From Gyrodactylus bullatarudis (Eukaryota > Platyhelminthes > Monogenea > Gyrodactylidea > Gyrodactylidae): a stretch of 64,000 nucleotides of DNA. Location: assembly GCA_012064415.1 (NCBI GenBank), contig SSNU01000311.1, positions 186,001-250,000 on the forward strand. The letters are read 5' to 3'. The translations under genes and the position numbers were made by a program. How positions within the stretch are numbered: the first letter of the stretch is position 1; each line of letters opens with the position of its first letter. The notes beneath the pieces were generated by a model. The model had not been told where the DNA came from. It did not search any database and saw only the letters and a list, made by a program, of their open reading frames with translations. Positions 1 to 11,999 of this stretch are shown here, piece after piece.

Positions 1-3000
1 GTATTTCATTTGATTCAATCCTACGCTATGCTCAAATCGACCAAATGTATTCCTAATTGAAGGACATCTTTAATGAATGAGGAAATTGAAATCACAGGGA
101 AAGAAGGGGTGAATTTGGTGATGATTGACTTTCTGTTTCTCTTCTTCTACCCATTGCTAAGCTGTCGGCTTGTTTGAAAATATTAATAATAATAAAACAA
201 AAAATGATTAAAGTTACACATTAAATCAAACAAATGCAGTATAATGAAGCCCAACTAAAATAATAATAATTTTTCCAGTCAGTCAGAATTGAATGCAGAG
301 GAGAATTATTTAATAAAAAATGATAATATGAACTGAATCACACACATTATAACTGTTCTATTTTCTCAATACATTCATCTGTAGAGAACTCCTCGACTCC
401 TGAATGTATTTAGCCGTGTATATGCAATCATTTTAAGCATTGAAAGCTAAGTTTGAAAATGTTTTTACAAATATTTTTTAAGATTTTCGGGATTTCAATA
501 ATACTAGAAAGCCGGATATGCTGAATCTGTTAAAATGCATAACCTCATTATCGTCTGGGAGTCGAATTTCGATTTTTTGATCATTTTCACTACTTGAAAA
601 TTAATGAAATTTCGACAAATCGAAATCCCTCAAAAATGATGGATCTTTTGAAAAAATTTTCGGCAATATTTAGCTTTTTTGTCTTATTGAGATCCTGAAA
701 TTCAATTTTTGATCACTCTCTCACTATGAAATTGATAAAAATTTCCTGTTCAAAGTTCAAAACATAGGATTTTTCAGAATTTTTTTCTTCAAATCGTAAA
801 AGTGGGCAACATGAGTAGGATTCCAAAAAATCTTTAACATATCCGAATTTTGGATGAAAAAACCGAGGTTTTCGTAAAAATCGCAGATTCCCAACTTCAT
901 ATCAATTAGCTTTATTTAAAAATACTCCAACATTTCTGGAAGAGAGGGTAGATTATTTGGATCTTTTAATTATACCTAATCCGATTGAAATTCTTTCACC
1001 ATAAGTTCAAGTATCTGCTTATTACTAAAATCTGTTCGAGAGTTGTAATCTATTCTATAGACTTTGGATGAGTTTTGAGACATTTCTTCTACATAGAGAT
1101 ACCCTCTCAGAATATGGTTCCAAGTGAATTGATCATTTCTTACATTTCACATCTCAACTACAATAATAAATCGATTATAAATTGTTTCATAAAAATTAAT
1201 TCCTTCCTACACACACATCTTGTAACAATAAAACATATAATAATGATAGAATATTCTAGTTATTATTATTAATTAAATTATAGATCCCACTAGTACTATC
1301 AATTCTTTCGTAAATTAATTCCCCCTCTTTTCCTTATAGATGGGAAATTTCTTAGATTTGAGCTCACATCTGTCAAGTGGTAAGGTTTATGCATCTAATC
1401 CATTCTATAGAAGATATGAATTTGTTAAATATCTTCAAGTGTAAATAAGAAGTTAATGTATTACATTATTTTGGTGTAAGAACTGGACATGATTATCATC
1501 AAGTAAATAAAGATAAGTTGGGATCAAATTTAGATGTGAAAGTATTGATTATCTCAAGTTGATGAAAAAATTTCCTCTTTAACAAAATGTTCAATTTATT
1601 CCATATTACTCAATTTCTCCCTCTTTCCAATTTCTGTCTAATTTTCTCTCTCCTCTTCTTCTTTACTCCTAATTCTCGTACTGTAATGTCCAAACCATTT
1701 TTTTCTAAAATTAATCAATGTTGGCATTTTTTACAAGCAATTTCTCTCCTTAGTGAGAAAATGGAAGGAAGTCAGAAATAAAACGAATTTTCTTTTCTTT
1801 TATTTGAGAAAGATGACTTTAGAGTGAATTCTCTTTCCTCTACCCAGGTTTAAAGATCCCCTTTACCTGGCATACAACACACATGGAGTATACCTCTCTT
1901 TATCTTCAGCACAGAAATTACAATGGAAAAGTAATAACTATTTATTCTTTCAACTTGTTATCAGGGTATTCCTTTATCAAATAACTTACACATTAATAAA
2001 TAAATAAAATATTATAATTATAGTAATCAAGTCTGAAAAGAATCAAGAATCAAATAGAAATGTACATATTCGAAAGTAAATCACAAAGATTGCTATGATT
2101 CTATTAAGAAGGGATGGGAAATATTTTGCAGACTTGAAAGAAAATCACGAAAAACATGAACACCTTGATGAAAGATATATTGACATCTGAATTCCATTGA
2201 CTTTGTTTGCACTTTATAGGAATAAAGGATCTATTTCTACCAGGTATAATTTATTAATCATCATCAGATCAATCAGTTTTAGAAAACTCATGGGCTGATT
2301 AAGATCTAATGGGTGAGCATTAAAAAAATAAAATTCTTATTCAGAGCCTAATGTTGAAATAGCATTATTGAATGCAACGATGTCGAAAGAAAGACATTCT
2401 ATTCCTTAAGTAGGTACTCCTGTGACATTTCGAAAATTTGATATAAGAAGATGGATCGTCTCTTTCTCTTTCGCTTACCATTTTCCCAAAAAATTATCAA
2501 TTAGCTGATCCCCTTCTAGAATAACTAAATGGAAATGCATCAATAAATATAATTTCCCCTCTTTTTTCTTTCCCAAATTTTGAAATCACCTTAAAGAAAT
2601 AGCAAGGAATGGAGTGAAGGAATATTTTTCTGTTAATCTTGAAGAATAGCTTGATTTTTCAATCAACCTCGATCAAGTTTAATAAAGAGAACATGCTATG
2701 TGGAGTAATAAATAAATCTGGAAAGAAACTACTTTCCTCTTTAATTAATGATCTCCTATTTATCGGAAAAGTTGATACAAATCAAAGAAAATTAGTTCTT
2801 TACTGAACCCAACTCATCGAAAAGTTACAACCCTGGAACATAAACTAAAAAATAAATTAATCAAATTTTTTTTTCAATTCAACCATGTCAGACGATCTGA
2901 TATTGTTGATGAAACTTGAAGGAATATTGACAACTGATATAGGAACGGAATGCATGTTGATATATACTACAATATATTCATATGTCACTTGATATTGATA

Positions 3001-3646
3001 ACAATCTGGTGTCTGTGTTACCAAGGGGAGAAGACAAGACTCCTTCCCTCAGCATCAATCAGATAGAATTTCGTATTTTTTCATTTGATCAAAATTGAGT
3101 AATTAAATCTTTGATAAATCTTTTATCCCAATCATCATTTCATAGTCGACTATGGAATTAAAATATTATCTTTTGGAAGATCAAACTCTTGGGAGCTCAC
3201 GCTATTTTCAAGAATTTGAATGCCTAATTATTTCAATTTTATTCAATTGGATCATAGTAATAATCTTAACTATCGAATGCACTCCATTTTGTGAGCTAGA
3301 CAAAGATTTATTCATTCATTTTCATATGATACCAATCAAATCTGAAGCCATCTCTTTGAAGGAACCCTCATAAATATTTTATCACTAATTTTGATTTGTT
3401 TTGATTAGTGATTTTAGATGATTTTTCTAATTAATACTGATGATTAGAGCCTCCAAAAATGATATTTAAATTATTATTCTTAGATTTATCGAGGAAATAT
3501 AACATTGATAAGCTTACAACGATTAAAGTAATAAAAAAGTGTCATTTTTTCAAAGATTGAAATATCGATCTGGGGGTATGTGTTAAAATGAACAAAGTCA
3601 AGACCTATTAAGATTTGCCACCCATAACTGATATATGAAGGCTCAC
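1..3646. other. gene-free AT-rich stretch
   Basis: No convincing coding exon is visible on either strand. The short open frames here, for example 1075-1272 and 3152-3373, have no recognisable protein pattern and no supporting splice signals. About 530-915 resembles a dispersed repeat also seen near 39 kb and 60.7 kb (see those entries). The rest shows nothing I can support. Confidence 0.6.
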
Positions 3647-3902
3647 CTCTGAACGGAATTTGTCTTAAATCCATAATGAATCCACATTTATGTATTAATC
3701 CGTAGGGATCATTCGCGAGAAATTGCTTCATTCAAAAAATCCAGGAAGTTTAACTTGACAAAATTCATTAAAGACTTCACAGTTCATGTGTGATAGGAGG
3801 GAATCCTCAAATCTGCCTATGACAATTCTGTTCACTATTTCTTCTGGGACTTTGTGAAAATACTCGTGCAATTTGTTCGAATGGATAGATAATGTTTGTA
3901 GT
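3647..3902 (-). CDS. fragment of an unrecognised minus-strand gene with a 29-nt intron
   Basis: Two open segments join cleanly across a 29-nt GT-AG intron. Exon a runs 3902 to 3755, the intron 3754 to 3726, and exon b 3725 to 3647, followed by a good donor (gtgagc). The first segment contains the runs YFHKVPEEIVNRIVIGRFED and HMNCEVFNEFCQ. After the splice it continues with QFLANDPYGLIHKCGFIMD and ends DLRQIPFR. Without splicing, the first frame stops at a TGA inside the intron, while the spliced frame stays open; this fits the other micro-introns of the window and is the main reason to believe the gene. The residue mix, with several Cys, Trp-free and helix-like, looks coding, but I do not recognise the family. 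A further acceptor at about 3622-3628 could continue the frame to a stop at 3486. Exon a could follow the 12.0 kb exon in phase, but that would need an intron of about 8 kb or unseen exons. Confidence 0.5.
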
Positions 3903-6900
3903 CTTATAATTTATTTATTCATTCATCAGAGAATATTTAGATGGAATTATAATTATTGGAAAGGGAAAATATATAAAACTAAGATAAAATTATCAACCAA
4001 TCAGAATCAAGGAGAATGTAAATTTCTCTTCGTTTTCCTTCTTCTTGAATTGGTTGACAACTAGAGAAAGTTGACCCTGTCTAATGAATATGTTCACTCC
4101 TTTCCTAGTGGAAATACGGAAAATGTATCCCAAATGGATGAGGTTGTGTTTAATTTACACATGGGATTTTTGTCTGTCTGATCATAATAAAATTACACCG
4201 TGAATTACTTAACTACAGTACAGCTTTGTGTTTTTTATATCCAAAATGAAATTGGGTTTATTTTCTCTTGGTAAAAGAGATTGAATAGAATCTTTGGAAA
4301 ATTCAAAAGAATATCACACAAACTTGTCTGATATTTTTTATTATAGCATTTTCCATTCCCTCTACCCCGCAAGTTCATCGATTATAGTTATTATATTTCT
4401 TTTCTGAAAATTTACTGTATATAAGTTTACTCAAGATAGTTTTATTCTGCTCAAGTTTTCCCTTTTCTCTGCAAAGGAACCTGTTTAATTCACGTTTGGC
4501 ATTTATCGTCAAGAGGAATTTATAAAAAATATTTAAAAAAATAAAATTATATCATTGATGTATCTTTCCAAAGTTAGTTTGGGACTAGTAAAATTTCTTC
4601 ATAATTGATTCGAGTAATTTTTTGTCCGGATTCCGGAAGCGAAATAGTATTTCTCTCAAAATTTCTCCTCTAATAGAAAGTAATCTTGAACTTGATGGAT
4701 TAAGAAAGATGTCTTAAGATAAGAGAAATCAATTTTCTTATGAGATCGTGTATTTTCATTAAACTAAGTCAGATCTGATGCATAAAGATACTTTTATGGA
4801 TGGTAAATTACCCATCTACTCTTAAGTAACAACATATATATAAATGAGAATTTATTCGACTAATGTCAAAACCGATAGAGATGACTCATCAGACAAGAAA
4901 TGGTATGTCAAAATTCTAGTCCTAGAATTAATTAAATTCCCTTTAAACTATTGGGGTTATATCATAAGTTTGATGGAAGAAATACCCTATTATTTTACGT
5001 ATAACTTATCCTCATTCTACAAATATTTAGAGAATGTTTTTATTCTACAAATTCTGAAGTATTTCCCACCAATAGTAATTTTATTAAAAATAGATTTATA
5101 TCGATAACACGTCACCCTCCCTCCCTACGATTCAATCGCACTCTACATATGCGAAAGTTATACGAAAAAAGATGGAAACAACTAAAACTTTAATACTGAA
5201 TGAAGGAAGAATTCCCAGTGCTCATTTTTATTCATAATCCATGCATATTCAGTTAAAAATATTCTTTTTACATTAATCCAATTCATTACTTTTTCTCCTG
5301 TGAAGCATTTATCTATAAGCCAAGAAAACTAACTAACTGGCCCAAAAGGTATAAAGGTGACATTGAAAATTAATAGAGGTAGACGTTTTCATTGAAATTG
5401 AAGCACAGATTGAAATAACTAAAGAAAATTATAGGCAAGATTCATCTCCAACCATAATGTTAATTTAATATTGGTAGATCTACTTGAAAGTAGTTTCATA
5501 ATATTAATAATAAACAAAATGTGTTAGTTATCTTTTTCAGTTAGTTGTAATTCTCATTATTAATTTGACCTGTCATTAGTGAAAAAGAGGATAGAATAAT
5601 ATCAGAGTAGACGTTCTTCTTACAATATCACAAACAATGTATTCTTAATTACTTTTCCTTTTTAATAATTGTCAGAAATATGAAAGAGCTAAATGATTAT
5701 TAATTATTTCTACAGATGATTTATCGATGGATTGAATCTAGGAAATAACATCCAGAATACGAAGATGTCAATTCACATAGCAAAAAGAACATAAAATTCG
5801 AGGTTTGCTACTTTTTCCCTCTATTTTTCATTCATGTATGGCCACTTTAAAAGTAGTTTACATCAATTCTTTTTTCATTGAGCTTATGTTAAAAATGAAA
5901 GAAATTGTAATTGGTTTTAAAAAATATCATCCCTGCAAAAATTTACTGATTTATTTCATTGTTTCCTGTGATGAAATTTTCTTTTGATCTTCAAGACGTT
6001 TCTTTGACTTGTTCTTTTCCTTCACACGTAGATTAAAAACTTTGGAAAAGTCTTCTCCTCAAAAACTAAAAGTTTAAGCATGGATAATTTATTATTTGAA
6101 TGAACAGCGATAGGTTGTAGAAACAAAACATACTTTACAACTGAATAGAGTTGGAAAAATATAATTGCCATTATTGTCGCATGAAATGCATACAACATGG
6201 AATGGTTTTACATTCAGAGGTAAACCATTCGAATAACTTGACAAAATGCTTCTTTCTCCATTTTGCTCTACCTAACAATAGATAAATTTGTGATTTTTTC
6301 AACTTTAGCTTGGTGATAAATTAGCTTGGAAATGTTGAAAAATCTACATGTAATATTACATCCCCTGTTGGACAAGATGATTTATTGACAGCTTGCTATT
6401 TGAAAATCTTTTCACTTTGGAAGGTTTTGTTTCATACATTTTTAAATATAAATAGTAACTTTTATGCAATTCTCTGGGTAACATTGGACTTGTATCCTAA
6501 GTCTTATCTCCAACATCACAAAAATACGAGAGAAAATCTAACCCGAGACCCAATTCAGAATTGAGTTGCGATTATCATTATTTTTCAGATAGAAATGAAT
6601 TCAGTATCTATTTGAATAATTAATAGGGAAAAATAATGATATCTGCTTCTATAGTAGAGAAAAAGAATGATAAAAATCAATTGAAAAATAACCAGAAAAT
6701 TCTAATGCGTTCATGGGAAATCAGGATTCAAATTAGAATAACATCTTGGTGTTCACATGATTAGCTAAGTGAATGCATAAAACCTCATTAGATAAGCTCA
6801 ACTTTCTTTATTTCAAGCTCAATATGTTCTAAAACTTTGAAGATAAAAGGGTAGTAATTTTTATGCCTTTTACATTATGAAAATATGATTTGAAACAGCT

Positions 6901-7850
6901 GTAGACTTATCGAAAAGCATATAATTTAATTGAGGAATTGTATTTTCATTCAACTTCTAGATGATGAATAACTTGCAATAAACCCATGAATACTGTTAAA
7001 ATATCTTGGATAATTTTCCCATCAAATGATAGGAGAAACAATTATTTTCCAAAAGAATACTTCCCGTAGGGATGAATTTAAAAAGCTTAAAGTTCATCAT
7101 TCTTGAACTAAAGAGAGTATTGAAAAGTCATTCTTTTCATAAGTCTGGGTTTCATAATCGAAACATGTTTACTAAGATATGTTTTAAACTTTTGCAATCC
7201 AAAATGGAAGCTGAATGTGATCAGTTAAAGATTAAGTATAAAGAGAAGCCTGTTCCTTTGAATGATTAATATTAATACATTTAGAATCTTTAAGAGAATA
7301 TTATCATTATTCGACAAGCACGAGACAGTGTAAGATCATTAATTATTGAGATGATTAAGCACCGAGTCATTAGATTCTGTACAGTATGAGATGAAGGAAT
7401 ATTTTAGAAATCCTGTCAATCGAAGACATTGAACATTTCATTGTCAACAAACACAATATGCTTGTTAGAATTTCATCTGGGGAAAAATCAATCTGATTTT
7501 CTTGACTTTCTTGCCAGAAAATGTAGAAACATGGAAGAAACTATCAGTCTATAATAATTTTTCCTTTTTTTCATGTGGTTTGCCGATCCATAGTAGTAGT
7601 CATAATGTTTTCTTACATGTATATAATTAACAAAGGAAATTTCTTTAAGAAGAAAAAGTTTTATCAGAAAAAAATAAATAAAAATTTCAAAGAAAACTAT
7701 ATCTAATGATGAATATTTCCTCTTTGTAATAATTTGTAATTCAACTTGATTTAATGAAACTCGAATTTACCCCTCTTCTTATCTCTGAACAAGGATCAAT
7801 AAATAATAGAATAATAATAATACAGTATCTGTCCAGATTATACATCTATC
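3903..7850. other. gene-free stretch
   Basis: I see no supported exon. The plus-strand frame 7072-7269 is somewhat protein-like in its last 30 residues (it ends KEKPVPLND) but has no splice partner or family resemblance. If the minus-strand exons at 3.7 kb and 12.0 kb belong to one gene, this would be intron, with further small exons that I could not pick out. Confidence 0.5.
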
Positions 7851-8573
7851 TATATGTTGCAGTGAAAATGGGAAATGAATTAAATTTTTCCGATTTTGAC
7901 TGGTTTTTCCCTGAAATCATATATCAAGTGTATTATATATTCCAGTTAGATGCGTGAATGGTTTATTCATGTCATAGACTGTATTACATGTACAAGGGGG
8001 ATTTCATTCCACAGTATTTATCTCTTCAGTTGGTACTGAAGTTCTGAGTAATTTAGTTCGTTAAAATTTAATTTCAGATAATCTCTAGTTTCATAAACAA
8101 AGTTATATTGATTTCATAATATTTACTAAGGTATTTTTTTAAAGTTAGTCAATGGTTGTCTTTACGAGATAAAATTAAAGTTTGGGAAGAATTTTAAATG
8201 TTTGAAAATACAACTCTTGATACACTCGCTCCCTCAGTCATATTTTTAAAAACTAATTTATTTAAAACTACTGTCTCTTTAGCCTCATGTAGATAAGGAT
8301 ACCTAATCTAAGAGTCCTTGGACCAACCAAAGATATTAATAAAATAGAATAAAATCCCCCCTTTACGTGTAATACACAGTCTATGACATGAATAAACCAT
8401 TCACGCATATAACTGGAATATATAATACACTTGATATATGATTTCAGGGAAAAACCAGTGAAAATTGGAAAAATTTAATTCATTTCCCATTTTCACTGAG
8501 TTTTCACTGGTTTCCCACTTTCACTAGGGATTTCTGTCCACTCACTGATTTCCCATTTTCACTGTAACATATA
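7851..8573. mobile_element. non-autonomous inverted-repeat element, about 0.72 kb
   Basis: Long inverted arms lie at about 7860-8007 and 8351-8498. They match over about 148 bp with few differences. Both outer ends carry the motif CAGTGAAAATGGGAAAT, and the right end repeats variants of that terminal motif several times between 8490 and 8564, so the right end is extended. The terminal match reaches tatatgtt outside the motif on both sides (7851 and 8573). The interior of about 340 bp has no coding frame. CAGT-type ends and a TA next to the right end suggest a Tc1/mariner-related MITE, but the left flank reads TG rather than TA, so the class is uncertain. Confidence 0.7.
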
Positions 8574-11500
8574 ATCAATGAATCGATTGAGATTTTAAAA
8601 AAATTCATGTAATATTTACATTGTAGTATATCGGTTATATGTACATGGAAATATCAGACTAATTTAAAAATGAATACTTTTTTTCTAACTAACCTATTTC
8701 TTTGGTTATTTTATTTGCTCGCTCAATTTGATCTATAATTATAATTAACTATCTATCGGCATCCATACTCTTCCTCTTCTTCAAGATATACACATATGGA
8801 ATATTTTTGAGGAGAAAAATTCAACGAAGAAGAAGTAGAAGAGCTAAATGATCACACTTTTATCATTTTATCTGCATTTCCCTCCGATGTTAGACACAAA
8901 TTCATTCAGTCCTATTCAAAATCTCAATCACCCGGACATTACTTCTCTACATACTATACTACTATATATGGGATAAAAAGGGGGAATTTTTATATTGTTG
9001 AAAGTTTTTCCTTTTTCTTGGACTGGTCAGAAATATTCAAACTGAGATAGGTAATTGGATTATTCCAATGACAGAGTCTTTTCTTACTAATACACAGATC
9101 GGATAGTATTCATTAGTACTTTGATTAGAGGGAATATTCTTTTTGAGGAAACAGCGGGGGAAACAGAAGTGGCAACCTCAATGTCTTCACTAGACAAAAT
9201 GTATTATCCTGAGAGTTAATAACACATGTAAATAACTAATGTTAAGAAACAATTGAAAATAACAACAATAGCAGCATTTTATTGTTATCTGTTCTCCTTT
9301 TCACTGGATTAAGATTACTGATGAAAAGGAAGATCTAATTTTCTGGATTGATAAAATCAAGATCCTCTGGGAACTTTTAGTAAAATATTAGTACAGTATA
9401 CGAATATTTTGGTGATTACTTGGATTCTATTCATATCTAAACTTGTTCAATCGAAAGCAATTAATGAATCTATGGAGGAACTCTTCTTTTCGACAAGTTT
9501 TCAACAAAAATAAAGGTACTCAAGATATAGATTTTTTTCAAATCTAGTTATACTCTACAAAATGAATGTTTATTGCACTCAGCGATAAATGCATTCTTAT
9601 ACTATCCAATTTAAGAATATAAGTATATAGCTGTATACTAGTAGTCAAGGAATAACTACTCAAAATAGTCAAAAAGAGAATTTATTAACTCTGTCTGATA
9701 TTTCCCCCTTTATTTCTCTATATTACAATCATGCTACCTCCTCATCTGTTGTTCATATATGTGTAAGAAGCAGTACTATTAATGCATTTGATGTTGGATA
9801 ACTGTCTGTGTGACTTTTAATTGTGATTTACTCTCGTGTGAGAATTCTGATGACTATCTATTCATCTTCATTTTATGGAATAATTCTGATTGGAACATTG
9901 TTCCCATAGCGGTATAAAGCTACAATTTCGCAATTAAAGTTTCGTATTCTTACCAACCCTAGAAAACATATCAAATGAAAACTAAAGAAATATAAAGTAT
10001 ATGATGAAAGAGTTTCTGAGCGATACATTGAGTAATGCACTCAAATGATGCGAAGAAAAAAAAAGAAATTATTAGAGAAAAAAATATTAGAACTACCTAG
10101 TTAATGAGTTGATGCTGATGATAATCTGTGAAACTAACTGCTGAGTTCCCTAGAGGGTCATTAGAATTCGTCATGTTCAATGCACAAAGTGTTATTGATC
10201 AGGAAAATAATGAAAAAAATTGAAAATAAGGAATAATGCACTTGAATAAAAGTTTATTTAGGCAATTATACAGTATTCAGTAAGTCTGGATAGGTATTTA
10301 ATAAATCTAATGAATTTAAATCTACATCAGTCTCTACTGAAGTTCACATTATCATCATCAACTAAAATCTCATGTTTCAAGAAATAGTTTGAGAATTTAG
10401 TCTAAAATATGATGGTGCATGAACCTATGAATCTCTAGTGGAAAGAAGAGGCAAAATCTCTTATGATGAAGAAAAAATAAATTAAAAATCAGATATGCTT
10501 GACTTAATCTTGATTGATTACAGTTTTAAGGCCTATTCCTTCATTATTTCTCATCTTTAATTGAAAGACACTGTAAGAGTTCTTCTCAATACAAATCAGA
10601 CTACTGTAATATATATTTTTTTCTGATTGAAATGTTATTCAAATAGAGCTGTAATTCTCAACCGAGAATAATTCCCTTTCGTTGGTTATTATTTCAAAAT
10701 CAAGGCAGATTTCATGAGAGCTGATGTTAAGCAAGAAGATATCGTTAATGTATCGTAAGAAATATACAGTTCGAAACTTGTCTCAATGAAAAGGTTTTAT
10801 CTTTACCTCCTAGATCACAAACAATATTTTTAATGAGTTTGACTAATCGTTTTCTTTATTTAACTTTGAAATAGATTTCAACTTGAGTCTCGAAAAAATA
10901 TAAAATGTCTCGTTGAAGGGAATAGACATAATCAACAAATCTGGATCTTAGCATGAAATTGTAAAGAGCAATGAAGTTTAATTAGGATTATCAATAAAAT
11001 TATTATTGTTATTATTATCAGAAAGCTCATACCCCTGAAATGTCGGAATGGATTTTATCATTAATAATTGTATAATCGATAATTTCCTTTCAAAAATGAT
11101 GTATTCAAATCCGATAAAGAGAAATTGTATACAGTTTCTTATTTTTATACCCTAAGTTGTATACGCCCATCTCTTGGAACCATTAAAACAGACATATAGA
11201 CCATGCTTAACCATATTACTACTATCTATCAGGAAACCAAATAGATAATCCTACATCAATTTTTATTGTTTCGACATGCTGAATAACAATAATACTTGAA
11301 TATCATTTATTATTTGATCAAGAACCTTTTGACAAAACGAGTAACGAAAACTTGTTTGAATCAAAATTATTCTTGACAGAAATGCCTATTTTATTCACAA
11401 ATCAGTGATTGAACCTAATATTTATTAACTCAAACAGTGAAGGGATGTCGTTGATTCAATTATTACATAAATGATTAATTCAACATAAACTAGTAATCAG

Positions 11501-11868
11501 ATTCGGGTATAATCTGAGTAATGCTCCAGAGAATTTAGCTAAAATATTGGCTTTCTCTTGTTGCTATAGTATCAGTGTTCTTCTTTAAAAGAATTTGAAG
11601 AATCTTTTATTAATTTTCTCCAAATACAAGGGAATTTCTCCCGACTTGGAATAACAATAAAAACTGCCACTCTTTTCATCTCAACACCTACGAGCCTTGG
11701 AGATTCTATTGATTAGAGTATTCTATTGTTTGAATATACTTTTTTTCATAATTTCATTAATTAAAGGTGAACCAAGATTTGAGAATGAAGCCTGAAAAGT
11801 TAATTCTCTGGATCATCTCAAGTTATCAAAAATCAAGATCATATAACACGAATTTGAATGATACTCAC
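8574..11868. other. gene-free stretch
   Basis: No supported gene. A plus-strand open segment near 9095-9220 (it includes EETAGETEVATSMSSLDKMY and ends YYPES, stop) is protein-like, but it is short and I could not connect it to other exons. Otherwise AT-rich sequence with nothing recognisable. Confidence 0.5.
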
Positions 11869-11999
11869 CTATCAAATGGCCGAAATAGGGCTCTTTGGGC
11901 AAAACCCCGTGGAATATCAATGGAGTATCTGGAGTTACGCCCAGTTCGATATTGACCTTCTTCCAATTTGCACTGACTAAATGCAGCCTGTACACTCAT
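11869..11999 (-). CDS. likely first coding exon of an unrecognised minus-strand gene
   Basis: Reading the minus strand, an ATG at 11999 opens a frame of 43 codons beginning MSVQAAFSQCKLEEGQYRTG and containing SIDIPRGFAQRALFRPFD. It ends at a strong donor (gtgagt) at 11868 in phase 2. An AG lies immediately before the ATG, as at other starts in this window. The composition (many Arg, Gln, Gly and few Asn/Ile/Phe) is unlike AT-rich background. The same bases are open in a second frame (YRLHLVSANWKKVN), which lowers certainty about which frame is real; I prefer the one with the start codon. No family is recognised. Downstream exons must lie at lower coordinates. The 3.9 kb exon is phase-compatible but distant. 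Confidence 0.4.

Noticed and set aside
7072..7269. 65-codon plus-strand frame ending KEKPVPLND
   Set aside because: Mildly protein-like but no start context, splice partner or family resemblance; could not be supported.
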